IMG/VR virus record: IMGVR_UViG_3300025112_000166
Span: 1-25,553 of that record
Reading direction: 5' to 3' (one strand)
Source: a virus
DNA: 25,553 nt
The stretch's first letter is position 1. Every line of letters starts with the position of its first letter. Shown in pieces: positions 13,870-21,348 of the stretch. The notes beneath the pieces were generated by a model. It worked only from the letters and a program-made list of their open reading frames with translations. It was not told the DNA's origin and did not search any database. The translations under genes were made by a program, and so were the position numbers.

Positions 13870-14376
13870 TTAATATCTGTATCTTAATGGAATATAATAG
13901 TAACCCGGTCGCATGGCGCCCTTTTCGGCCTCTTGTGGAACTTCCCCGAGTTCTGTGCTGTCTCGATCGGTTGGATTTATGTAATAATCCTCCAGCTCTT
14001 TTTCATACGAATCAACAACAAGCTTAAGCTCTTCTTCTTCTTTTAAAAATTCAGAAATAACATACACAGCGGACTGCAAAGAATTCGCTTGTTTTGCTTC
14101 TGGAATTGCAGCCTCCAAAGAATTAAATATATTGCCCCCTTGAACCGATTCCCTTTCAACAACCCCCTTGTCTGCCAAATACTCAAAAAATCTAGACTGA
14201 ATTGAGTAAGTATCTTCCATCGCAATGTCTTTTGGGAAGGCAATAACCTTATTCCCTTCTGGCAAAACGACAATATCAATTTTATCGTGATCCATAATCA
14301 AAAGATTGCCATCAAGCGTTTTTCTGGCGTTTAGCTCAACTGATGCTTGCGGCCCGCCGATGTCAATTTTAATCAT
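13870..14376 (-). CDS. Conserved-type unknown protein downstream of portal region
   Basis: Using ATG 14374-14376 gives 168 residues starting MIKIDIGGPQASVELNARKT. An upstream in-frame start at 14397 would add seven residues but overlap the previous gene by 29 bases, whereas the chosen start overlaps by eight (ATG inside AATGATTAA). The N-terminal half is a beta-rich domain ('GNLLIMDHDKIDIVVLPEGN'). The C-terminal half is helical and acidic ('EFLKEEEELKLVVDSYEKEL'), ending in a Tyr-rich tail (PGYYYIPLRYRY). No enzyme motif is visible. Operon position suggests head assembly. Not recognised. Confidence 0.55.
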   Translation of the reverse strand: MIKIDIGGPQASVELNARKTLDGNLLIMDHDKIDIVVLPEGNKVIAFPKDIAMEDTYSIQSRFFEYLADKGVVERESVQGGNIFNSLEAAIPEAKQANSLQSAVYVISEFLKEEEELKLVVDSYEKELEDYYINPTDRDSTELGEVPQEAEKGAMRPGYYYIPLRYRY

Positions 14377-15190
14377 TTGATCCGATTTCCTTAACAAGGT
14401 TCTGAATTTTAAGTACCGATAGAATCAATTCTTTGCCTAAAACGCTTGTTCTAAATTCTTCTAGTTTGTTTATCACTCTTTTTGCTTTTAAAAGCATGTC
14501 TTCATCAGTGTATATTTCTTCCATTTTTAAGGCGCCTTTAATTTCTTTTTTAAGGCGACCAATCTCTTCATTTAAATAAGCTTTGAGCTCAATTCCGTTA
14601 TCAGCAAAAGAAGAAATGTACTTACCCAAAAGAACTTTCTGTTCTTCCAAAAGAGAATTATATTCTTGATTATATTTTTCAACAAAAGATCGGTAAACCA
14701 AACTATCAACATGTTTCATTTCTTCAGCGCTTGTTTGAGTTCCTGACATTGTTTTTAATATTGCATCTTCGTACAACACACGCTGTTTTATAGGCGTTAG
14801 AGAATTAAAAATTGAGGAGACAGTCGCAAGAGATTTAAAATTTGGCACAAAATTGTTCCAAATGGCGCCGCCGAGTTCTTTATTAATTTTTTTAATTAGG
14901 CGTGTCTGTGTGTAAAACAACTTCTTCTTGTCTAGGGTTCGATGTGATTCTTTGACTTCGTTTAATAACTTTTCCGCGATAGTGGGCGCCACTTCGGTGG
15001 TCTCTAAAAGGGCTTTGTATAAATCGAACTCTTCGAACAGAATACTATTTTTATTAAAGTGCCCCCTTATGATTGATATAACAAGATCTCTTTTTTGAAT
15101 ATCTTTATGAATCAAAGATTTTGTTAATTCTCGTACGAGTACCTCATACAAAAATGCGGTATTACGCTTTTTATTGTGCTTTTTCCTCAC
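14369..15190 (-). CDS. Helical unknown protein encoded after the portal gene
   Basis: The 273-residue, largely alpha-helical and Lys/Glu/Leu-rich protein starts with GTG at 15188-15190, inside the end of the portal gene (20-base overlap). The SD is GGAG within the portal C-terminus. The basic start, 'KKRNTAFLYEVLVRELTKSL', followed by long helical stretches, suggests a coiled or repeat-helical assembly factor. Its placement directly after the portal, before core and protease genes, suits a prohead initiation or portal chaperone role (T4 uses gp40 and core proteins), but no homology is claimed. It has no catalytic signature. Confidence 0.6.
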   Translation of the reverse strand: MRKKHNKKRNTAFLYEVLVRELTKSLIHKDIQKRDLVISIIRGHFNKNSILFEEFDLYKALLETTEVAPTIAEKLLNEVKESHRTLDKKKLFYTQTRLIKKINKELGGAIWNNFVPNFKSLATVSSIFNSLTPIKQRVLYEDAILKTMSGTQTSAEEMKHVDSLVYRSFVEKYNQEYNSLLEEQKVLLGKYISSFADNGIELKAYLNEEIGRLKKEIKGALKMEEIYTDEDMLLKAKRVINKLEEFRTSVLGKELILSVLKIQNLVKEIGSND

Positions 15191-17165
15191 CTGTATTGCT
15201 CTCCATTATTGTATTTTTTGCCTCTAACTCGTCAATCAACTTTCTGACAGCAGCAGAATTTTCTAAAAACTGTTGCTCGCCTTCGTCCCTATAACTAGGT
15301 TGCAAGTTTTCATAAAGAGAGTTTATGTTTAAAAGGTCACTCCCTTTAAATATGTCTCTACGCGCACTTGCTTTAACTGGACGTAGGTGGCTTTGTGATG
15401 TTCTCTTCGTAGGCCCAGACTTGTTTGTTTTTCTTTTATCTTTTATTTTCTTTACCGGATGGTACTCGCTCTTTGAGTATTTGTGGGGCGTGTCTTCTCT
15501 CCTTGCCGGCGCCGCCAGAAGGGAGCTCTCTTCTCCCTCGCCTTCTGGTTCTGTGCCCGGCGCTTCGGCGCCTAGAGCACCCGCTTCAGTGCCTGGAATT
15601 TCGGCGCCGAGTTCGTCGAGTTCCGGCTCCAAACCTAAATCTCCTCCAGGGGCCCCGAGACCCCCCATACCCATGCCGGCCTCTTCGGCTGCCATTTCTG
15701 CGACGGCCTCAAGAGAAGCTTGATATTTACGATCATAATAAGCCTCACGCTGATTGCGTAAAAATTCTTCATCCGATTGCGCAAAAACGTTCTTAGAAAT
15801 CCATCTCTTACTAAACATTCCTTCTGTTACGCTGTTAGCAATTTCAAACTTTGTACGCATATGCTCTAATTGTTGCATTTCAGCTAATTTGGAGGGGTTA
15901 TTTAAAACGAGTTTAAATGAAATTAAATCTTGCCCTCGATAGCCAAGCGTAAAAAGATGGACAACGGCAATTTTTTCTAATTCCGAGACTAGCGTACGTT
16001 GCAGTCGTTGTATTGTTCTGGAGAACCGGATATCTTTTTGTGCTAATGTTGTCTTATCTTCTTCAGCGCCTTCCCCCGAAGACAAATATGATTGAGGAAT
16101 CTTAATTGCTGAAAAGAGTTTATCTCTAACATATTTAACGTCTTCAATATCGTTGAGACTTGCGGCGCCCGGAAGCGTTGTTATATCTGATCCTACACCG
16201 CCCCTCATAGGAATAAAATAATCTTCTTCAACTGAAAGGGGGTTATATCGTAAATCCACTTTCCCAGTCGTTGCGTTTACAAGAGCATTTCTTTTTAAGG
16301 AAGTCTTTACCTTTTCCATATATTGCTCAACATCGTGAGGTGGTATATTGCCAACATCGATCTTAAAGACACGTCGTTCTGGCGCGCGAACAACCCTGTA
16401 GGCCAACATTGCATCTTCAATTAAAACTAATTGTCTCCAGATTCTACGGGCCGGCTCCAAAATTGAAGTACCGTACGGTGCATTCTTATCATTGCCAAGA
16501 ATTCTAAAATGCCCAACTTGCCAATTTTCGAATGTCATCTGTGCACTATTCCACTGATACTGAACATAATTTGGATTTGTTGAATCTTGTCCTTCTAGCC
16601 TCTCTACTTCGTTTGGTGGCAAGCCAATAACATTTTTGACGCCGATTGCTTCATCGATGTCTAAATACAAAAAGAAATCGCCATATTTGCACATCGTGCG
16701 GGCCCAGCCAAATGCATTAAATTCAATATTTAAAGCATCATAAAAAAGACTATGTAAAATTGTTTTAATTTCATCATTTCGGCACTCTATTTCCATAAGC
16801 TGATTATATTCATTAGAGGTTGTCATTTCATCGGCGTAGATATCCAACGCAGAGGCAATCTCGGGCATATATTCCATCTGATCAAAATCAATATACCTTT
16901 CATTGCGGTTTTGATTCCGCATTGCCATAGAGGTTAATAGGTTGTAGTTTCTAGATAAATTATCCTGAGCTGCCTTAAATTGTTGGCCACTAAGGCTCTT
17001 AAATCGGTGTTTATATTTATCAAGTGCAACACGGCGGTCTTGTCGCGTAAATTGAGCGCGATAGTTTATTAACGGACCAGAAAATAGTCGGGTTAATCTT
17101 TTAAAAAGAGGAGAGCCCGGGTTTCTTGGATTGTTGGTGTGTTTAATGTTGTTGTCGGATGCCAT
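15171..17165 (-). CDS. gp20: Portal protein (T4 gp20-like)
   Basis: The 664-residue protein forms the dodecameric ring at one head vertex through which DNA is packaged. Family features include 'YIDFDQMEYMPEIASALDIY' (about 91-110), 'APYGTSILEPARRIWRQLVL' (about 229-248) followed by 'IEDAMLAYRVVRAPERRVF', and 'DKLFSAIKIPQSYL' with 'KTTLAQKDIRFSRTIQRLQR' (about 371-390). T4 gp20 is 524 residues. The extra length is mainly a C-terminal tail from about 495: Gly/Glu/Pro-rich (about 495-550), then Lys/Arg-rich (about 555-605), then helical. The ATG has an AAGGG SD three bases after the terminase stop codon. Confidence 0.93.
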   Translation of the reverse strand: MASDNNIKHTNNPRNPGSPLFKRLTRLFSGPLINYRAQFTRQDRRVALDKYKHRFKSLSGQQFKAAQDNLSRNYNLLTSMAMRNQNRNERYIDFDQMEYMPEIASALDIYADEMTTSNEYNQLMEIECRNDEIKTILHSLFYDALNIEFNAFGWARTMCKYGDFFLYLDIDEAIGVKNVIGLPPNEVERLEGQDSTNPNYVQYQWNSAQMTFENWQVGHFRILGNDKNAPYGTSILEPARRIWRQLVLIEDAMLAYRVVRAPERRVFKIDVGNIPPHDVEQYMEKVKTSLKRNALVNATTGKVDLRYNPLSVEEDYFIPMRGGVGSDITTLPGAASLNDIEDVKYVRDKLFSAIKIPQSYLSSGEGAEEDKTTLAQKDIRFSRTIQRLQRTLVSELEKIAVVHLFTLGYRGQDLISFKLVLNNPSKLAEMQQLEHMRTKFEIANSVTEGMFSKRWISKNVFAQSDEEFLRNQREAYYDRKYQASLEAVAEMAAEEAGMGMGGLGAPGGDLGLEPELDELGAEIPGTEAGALGAEAPGTEPEGEGEESSLLAAPARREDTPHKYSKSEYHPVKKIKDKRKTNKSGPTKRTSQSHLRPVKASARRDIFKGSDLLNINSLYENLQPSYRDEGEQQFLENSAAVRKLIDELEAKNTIMESNTGEEKAQ

Positions 17166-17168
17166 TTA

Positions 17169-18755
17169 TTAACCCTTTATAATAGTCATATATTGATCAT
17201 TGAATTCCTGCGCATTTGCTGATTGTTCAACAAGTTTGGTTGCTTTGTGTCCGAGTTGGCCCGGAATAGTAGTAGAGAACTTAGTCTCTTTGGAAGAGAT
17301 AGAAGAGATAAATTGTTTACTATATTCAACTCCTCGCTGGTTTTCCACCAAAACTGTATCCCTCACCCAACAACCAATTGCTAAAGACATTATCAAATCA
17401 TCATTATAACCCCTCATAGCCTGCGGTCGCCCATTATGCCAAATAAATGTTTTCATTTCTGAAATCAAGCGGTTAGAGTACAACTTAATTAGTTTGTTTC
17501 TCATAAACTCTTCCATTTTGGCAATAATGAGGGGTCTTGTTTTTGTCGAGGTGGTAAATCCCGGTATCGCATTCGTTTGCCATTGTGCTGTGATGGGATC
17601 AACGTAATCATGGGAACCTTTTGCAGAGTGATAAATATTATTATAGCCTTTATCTAATAGTTTTTTAAGAACAGCAAAGCCTATGTTATTGTTTTCAGCG
17701 ACAATCATACAGTCGCCATATTCCTTGCCAACATTATAGAGCATATCAGCATAATCATCAGGAGTGGGTTTCCCTATATATTCTGCCGCAATAGACAAAT
17801 CGGTTAAATCAAAAACGTGAAATGCAGAATTATCAGCCCCATCGCCACGAGCTATGTCAGCTGCGATCATATATGATTTTTCAGGATTATATTCTTCCCA
17901 AATCCAATAGTTCCTATCAAAACCGGTGCGGTATTTTGGTTCACAAGCTTTTTCTATATACCACATCAAATCATCCGAATGAACAACTGTTTCGCCTGAA
18001 ACATTAAAATTGCATTCAAGCTCTTGTGCAATTTGTCGTCGCGACATATTTTTGGTTTCTTTTTCAAACCATAGGCGGTCTCGATCTGGATGTACGTCCC
18101 ACATCAAAGTGGTCATAAAAAAGTTGTTGGTACCACTTTCTGCCTCTACGCATGTTTTATGAAACCAATTGCCTACCCCATTGGGAGTAGACAGAGCGAT
18201 ACAACGACCTCCAGTTGATAAAGTGGGGTATAATGCTGTCCACAGCTCCTCTAATTTCTCAACATGGGCAGCCTCATCGATAACCAACAAAGACAGAGCC
18301 TCTGAGCGGCCGACATCCCCCGATGTTGAGGCGGCTTTAATTTGTGATCCGTTATATAATTCAAAAGAGGTTCTATTATCAATTGAAATCTCGGAGATGC
18401 GCATCCACTTTGGGAGGCTTTTCATAATTTTTTTAACTTTTCGTACAAGATTGGTGGATGTTTGTAATTTAGTGGCCACGACAAGAATATTTTTATCGCG
18501 ATGAAACAACATCAACCATACAACATATGCCGCCGTAATGGTCGATATTCCAAGCTGTCTTGCTTTCAATACAACATTAAAACGATAATCATTAAAATCT
18601 TTTAAAAGATCTTTTTGGTATTCATAGGCATTAAAAGGAATAATGCCCCTTTGGGGGTGAGAAATCTTACAGTAATTTGTAGTAAAATAAGCCGGATCTT
18701 TACCGGCTTTAACGACTTCTTTAACTATTTCCTGTTTAGAGAGACTGTACCCCAT
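17169..18755 (-). CDS. terL: Terminase large subunit (T4 gp17-like)
   Basis: This 528-residue packaging motor and nuclease is complete. ATPase: a Walker A-type 'ARQLGIST' (65-72), Walker B 'LLVIDEAAH' with D160/E161, and coupling motif 'STPNGVGNWF' (189-198). Nuclease (RNase H-like): D300 in 'AADIARGDG', E354 in 'VAENNN', and D452/D453 in 'GYNDDLIMSL'. It pumps DNA into the prohead through the portal encoded next, and cuts concatemers. Length is a little below T4 gp17 (610). The start ATG lacks a strong SD. A small terminase is not obvious in the window; the two short genes upstream are candidates only by position. Confidence 0.95.
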   Translation of the reverse strand: MGYSLSKQEIVKEVVKAGKDPAYFTTNYCKISHPQRGIIPFNAYEYQKDLLKDFNDYRFNVVLKARQLGISTITAAYVVWLMLFHRDKNILVVATKLQTSTNLVRKVKKIMKSLPKWMRISEISIDNRTSFELYNGSQIKAASTSGDVGRSEALSLLVIDEAAHVEKLEELWTALYPTLSTGGRCIALSTPNGVGNWFHKTCVEAESGTNNFFMTTLMWDVHPDRDRLWFEKETKNMSRRQIAQELECNFNVSGETVVHSDDLMWYIEKACEPKYRTGFDRNYWIWEEYNPEKSYMIAADIARGDGADNSAFHVFDLTDLSIAAEYIGKPTPDDYADMLYNVGKEYGDCMIVAENNNIGFAVLKKLLDKGYNNIYHSAKGSHDYVDPITAQWQTNAIPGFTTSTKTRPLIIAKMEEFMRNKLIKLYSNRLISEMKTFIWHNGRPQAMRGYNDDLIMSLAIGCWVRDTVLVENQRGVEYSKQFISSISSKETKFSTTIPGQLGHKATKLVEQSANAQEFNDQYMTIIKG

Positions 18756-18763
18756 GCCACAAG

Positions 18764-19306
18764 TTATTTACCTCGTGTATCGTTTGAAGGGCGCTTTTTG
18801 CCCGGGCCGAGAGCTAAAAACTTTTTGTAAGTGTCTTGCAGTTTATCTTCAGAAGGGCCCTTAACTTCATCAACATCTCCAATGCCGCCAATTTTATAAT
18901 CACACGTGGCACACACGTCTGTTCTATAGTTTGAAAGCTTTTGTACAATAATTGATGGAGATCCTACCTTGGTCAATGTTAAGCCGTTCCCAGTAACTGC
19001 TTTATATTCTTTTTTAAGGAAGGAGGCAATTTTACCTATCATTCCGGTGATTTCATTTTCAAAACCATTCTGTGCCACCTCTTTAAGGCGAACCTCTGAT
19101 TGGTAGAGGATCGTTAAATGAGGACCGCGGAAACGAACCTTAAATCCGTCGGATATGCGCTTATCATTAATAAGGTGTCCCTCTTCACGTTTTAGGCCCA
19201 CTTTACGAGCCCTTCCGTCCGCATTCAAAGACTTTTCATGAGAGCCATCGTAAGCATTTGCAGCTGCTTGTGATATCCCCTGAATTATTTCTAATGTTGT
19301 GGCCAT
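18764..19306 (-). CDS. Unknown protein upstream of terminase
   Basis: The 180-residue protein opens MATTLEIIQGISQAAANAYD and continues 'GRARKVGLKREEGHLINDKR' and 'RFRGPHLTILYQSEVRLKEV'. I associate this pattern with a conserved gene beside terL in marine myoviruses, without known function. The middle is helical ('ITGMIGKIASFLKKEYKAVT'), and a CATC pair lies at about 132-135. The ATG has a GAGG SD that overlaps the upstream stop. It could be a head-tail completion or tail-terminator protein, or, given its place, a small terminase; none is demonstrated. Confidence 0.55.
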   Translation of the reverse strand: MATTLEIIQGISQAAANAYDGSHEKSLNADGRARKVGLKREEGHLINDKRISDGFKVRFRGPHLTILYQSEVRLKEVAQNGFENEITGMIGKIASFLKKEYKAVTGNGLTLTKVGSPSIIVQKLSNYRTDVCATCDYKIGGIGDVDEVKGPSEDKLQDTYKKFLALGPGKKRPSNDTRGK

Positions 19307-19699
19307 CTATATATCCTCTTTCTCGGGGCGCCAACTGCTGCTCCATCTTTCTTCTCTTCCTTCAATCCATTTTATATAACATGAAAAACATGTTTCAAAT
19401 TTGTTTATATACAAATCGTCTTGGAAGCTAAAAGAATATTTCTTGCAAACAGAACACGTCCTTTTTATATTTTCTCTACTAAGTAGTTTTTTGTTTATTA
19501 AAAATCCGCCATGATCAACTTTCTCGGTTTGATTAACTATCTTTTCAAGCTTTTGATTTAATTCATGTGACTCTTGGATGTATTTTTTTTCTTTTTCCTC
19601 GTCCCAAAGCTGCCTGGGGTTGTCTACCGCTTCTTTGCCATATTTTTGGGCGATAGCTTTTTCTAACTTGGGGATATAGTTGGGGTCTTTGTCGGTCAT
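19307..19699 (-). CDS. Zinc-finger protein upstream of terminase
   Basis: The 130-residue protein has a Lys/Glu-rich helical N-terminal half ('EKEKKYIQESHELNQKLEKI') and a compact C-terminal zinc-binding module: C82-x2-C85 ('TCSVCKKYSF') and C104-x2-C107 ('CFSCYIKW') spaced 18 residues apart, followed by 'IEGREERW'. Such a four-Cys ribbon binds nucleic acid or protein. It is followed with no spacer by the next gene and then terL. DNA recognition for packaging or late-gene transcription control are reasonable guesses. No SD is obvious before the ATG. Confidence 0.55.
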   Translation of the reverse strand: MTDKDPNYIPKLEKAIAQKYGKEAVDNPRQLWDEEKEKKYIQESHELNQKLEKIVNQTEKVDHGGFLINKKLLSRENIKRTCSVCKKYSFSFQDDLYINKFETCFSCYIKWIEGREERWSSSWRPEKEDI

Positions 19700-19702
19700 G
19701 TT

Positions 19703-20248
19703 TTAAGGATAGGCGCCGATAGTAGCCGGGAGGGCGGTGGCCTTCATTATAAGATCACTGGTGACCCCTCCCCAATACACGTTAACCGTTTGGCCAGCAC
19801 CGCCGGCCGCAAAACCTAAATAAAAAGTGTACTCCTCGTCGGGCGTGAGACCCGTGAGCGTCCAGTATATGGTTAGAAGGGAGTAGTCGTTGAGTGTAGT
19901 GGTAAATAAAACAACAATCTGAGTATCCGATAAGGCTCCAATAGGCGTATAAGTGGCCCAAGTAGAGCCGTCATCTGACAATGCGAACTGGGCCGAGTCG
20001 TTCGAGCCGGGGAGGCAGGTGAGGGTTGCAGCTATCTCCACGTTTCCCGAGGGAGATGCTCTAAAAGTTACCGAGTGTTTGTTTGACTTTCCGTCTTCAA
20101 CATAGGCTACCGTCGCCGTTGTGGTGGTGTCGGTGATAAGGGTAGCAGCGCCATAGCGACTATATCCTACAATTGCGCCGGCGCCGTTGAAATATTTTCG
20201 AAGAAAACTCAGTAAGCGATTTCTAGATTTTAGCTCGGGGAAACTCAC
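19703..20248 (-). CDS. Beta-rich Thr/Ala/Gly protein, probable structural or adhesion protein
   Basis: The 181-residue protein starts with GTG (20246-20248), overlapping the previous stop as GTGA. A short basic start ('RNRLLSFLRKYF') precedes a Thr/Ser/Ala/Gly-rich domain with alternating hydrophobic strands ('SVTFRASPSGNVEIAATLTC', 'YTFYLGFAAGGAGQTVNVYW'), the texture of an Ig-like or fibronectin-type beta-sandwich. No signal peptide or enzyme motif is seen. It is GC-richer than the lysis genes beside it. It may be a virion surface or baseplate protein displaced from other structural genes. Not recognised. Confidence 0.5.
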   Translation of the reverse strand: MSFPELKSRNRLLSFLRKYFNGAGAIVGYSRYGAATLITDTTTTATVAYVEDGKSNKHSVTFRASPSGNVEIAATLTCLPGSNDSAQFALSDDGSTWATYTPIGALSDTQIVVLFTTTLNDYSLLTIYWTLTGLTPDEEYTFYLGFAAGGAGQTVNVYWGGVTSDLIMKATALPATIGAYP

Positions 20249-20709
20249 TTCACTATTTCCGTCGATAGGGCAAAAATTCCCAAAGACGTCAAGGTCCCAA
20301 TTCCAAATCCCAGAGCAACCATAAAAGGCTCCGAGCCGGGCTTTTGCTTAAGTACAAGTTCTTGCAACCTTTCGTTTTCAGCAACTTTAAGAATCATCAT
20401 GGATTCATACTTGTCTTTCCAAGAATGAATTTCAACATCTTTGAAGTCCAACTGTAATTGAAATCGTTCTTGTTGTAAATTAAGTTCATAGTCAATGCGC
20501 AAATCACATTCCGCATCCTCAAATTTCTTCTCCACTGCGATCTTAGCTGCGGCGTCTAAAGATAACAATACACCATCAAATGGCGCAGGCTCTCCCGCCT
20601 TTAATGAAGCTATGTCATACTCTGCTTTTTCTTCTTCGTCGTCGGCTACGGCAACCGTTGGAAAAATTAAAAACGAAACCAAACAAAGCGATAATATCTT
20701 TTTAACCAT
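20245..20709 (-). CDS. Exported coiled-coil protein of the lysis block (spanin-like candidate)
   Basis: The 154-residue protein has a clear Sec-type signal peptide (MVKKILSLCLVSFLIFPTVA, likely cut after VAVA or VADD), then 'GEPAPFDGVLLS' at about 39-50, a recurring motif in small phage proteins encoded near holins. A coiled coil (about 60-125, Gln/Leu/Glu-rich) and a C-terminal hydrophobic helix at about 129-148 complete it. No lipobox is seen, so it is not a classic o-spanin. A protein anchored in the inner membrane with a periplasmic coil could act like a unimolecular spanin, but this is inference. It overlaps the upstream gene by eight bases. Confidence 0.55.
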   Translation of the reverse strand: MVKKILSLCLVSFLIFPTVAVADDEEEKAEYDIASLKAGEPAPFDGVLLSLDAAAKIAVEKKFEDAECDLRIDYELNLQQERFQLQLDFKDVEIHSWKDKYESMMILKVAENERLQELVLKQKPGSEPFMVALGFGIGTLTSLGIFALSTEIVK

Positions 20710-21118
20710 ACCTCAATCCAAACGCTTCCGCTATTTCTCTCGACAGCTTCTCAGGATCATTATAATCCTCGTCCACTAGTTTTTTAAGCTCAGCTCTTTT
20801 CTTTTTGTCCAGCGTCTCATTTCTAGTTTTGAATTCCTTTTCTAGCTCCAGCATTCTTTTTTGATGTTCGGCCAATCTTTTATTCTTTTCTTCAACCTCT
20901 GTGCTATGAATGCGATCCAACGTTTCCATTTCATCATTGTGGGACGCGTCTTTAGACTCCATCAAGTCTAAAAGGGCAGCCAAATATGCTCCGTTGCGAG
21001 TAAGTGCTCCGATGAGAGCTACCGTTAAGAATCCCAATCCTAAAACAATTGCCCACCAGTACTTCTTAGCTTTAAGCCAAGCCTTTTTTAAAAAAGTTTT
21101 AACAGCCAGCCACTTCAT
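20702..21118 (-). CDS. Membrane-anchored coiled-coil protein (i-spanin-like candidate)
   Basis: The 138-residue protein (ATG 21116-21118, overlapping the preceding TGA by one base; a GTG just upstream is less likely) has one transmembrane helix at about 20-41 after a basic N-terminus. The rest is a long charged helix ('EVEEKNKRLAEHQKRMLELE'). It ends 'DPEKLSREIAEAFGLRYG'. Single N-terminal anchor plus a periplasmic coiled coil is the i-spanin (Rz) layout, and it follows a holin candidate. No partner Rz1-type lipoprotein frame is visible inside it. Confidence 0.55.
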   Translation of the reverse strand: MKWLAVKTFLKKAWLKAKKYWWAIVLGLGFLTVALIGALTRNGAYLAALLDLMESKDASHNDEMETLDRIHSTEVEEKNKRLAEHQKRMLELEKEFKTRNETLDKKKRAELKKLVDEDYNDPEKLSREIAEAFGLRYG

Positions 21119-21303
21119 CACTCAACCCCTTTTAATCTTGCTACCATGTCAACAACGCCCTGAGTTCCGATATAAACCACAGTGATCATAGTCCAGTCCG
21201 CTGATGCCAGATCGGCAAACCCCAATAGGAAACAGGCGGTTATCCAAGCCAGGAGCTTGCGAGATACAAATTTCTCAAAACCCTTGTCTAATAAATGTTT
21301 CAT
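21118..21303 (-). CDS. Holin-like small membrane protein
   Basis: The 61-residue protein has two hydrophobic segments, about 17-33 ('LLAWITACFLLGFADLA') and about 37-53 ('WTMITVVYIGTQGVVDM'), with a basic start (MKHLLDKGFEKFVSRK) and short polar tail. The '(V/T)YIGxQGVVD' ending of the second helix is typical of one class of phage holins. Holins open the inner membrane at the end of infection. Strong SD (GAGAGGAG) at 21313-21320 sits in a hairpin loop. It is followed by one-base coupling to the next gene, consistent with a lysis cassette. No endolysin is adjacent. Confidence 0.65.
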   Translation of the reverse strand: MKHLLDKGFEKFVSRKLLAWITACFLLGFADLASADWTMITVVYIGTQGVVDMVARLKGVE

Positions 21304-21307
21304 AATC

Positions 21308-21336
21308 TTAGACTCCTCTCGTTATAATTAGTCTAA
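21308..21336 (-). promoter_or_regulatory. Hairpin enclosing the holin ribosome-binding site
   Basis: Arms TTAGACT (21308-21314) and AGTCTAA (21330-21336) pair around a 15-base loop. On the minus-strand RNA the loop holds AATTATAACGAGAGG, and the SD (AGGAG, 21313-21317) runs into the 3' arm. Ribosome access could thus be modulated by folding, a plausible way to tune lysis timing. Confidence 0.4.
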
Positions 21337-21348
21337 AGAATTAATTTA

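Noticed and set aside
14043-14279. Minus-strand frame inside the gene after the portal
   Set aside because: Fully nested in another frame of the 168-residue protein gene with no SD support.
15325-15723. Plus-strand open frames opposite the portal tail
   Set aside because: They arise from the low-complexity Gly/Glu/Pro/Lys coding sequence on the other strand.
20702-21118. Nested Rz1-type lipoprotein frame in the i-spanin-like gene
   Set aside because: I looked for a signal peptide with lipobox in the alternative frames and saw none.
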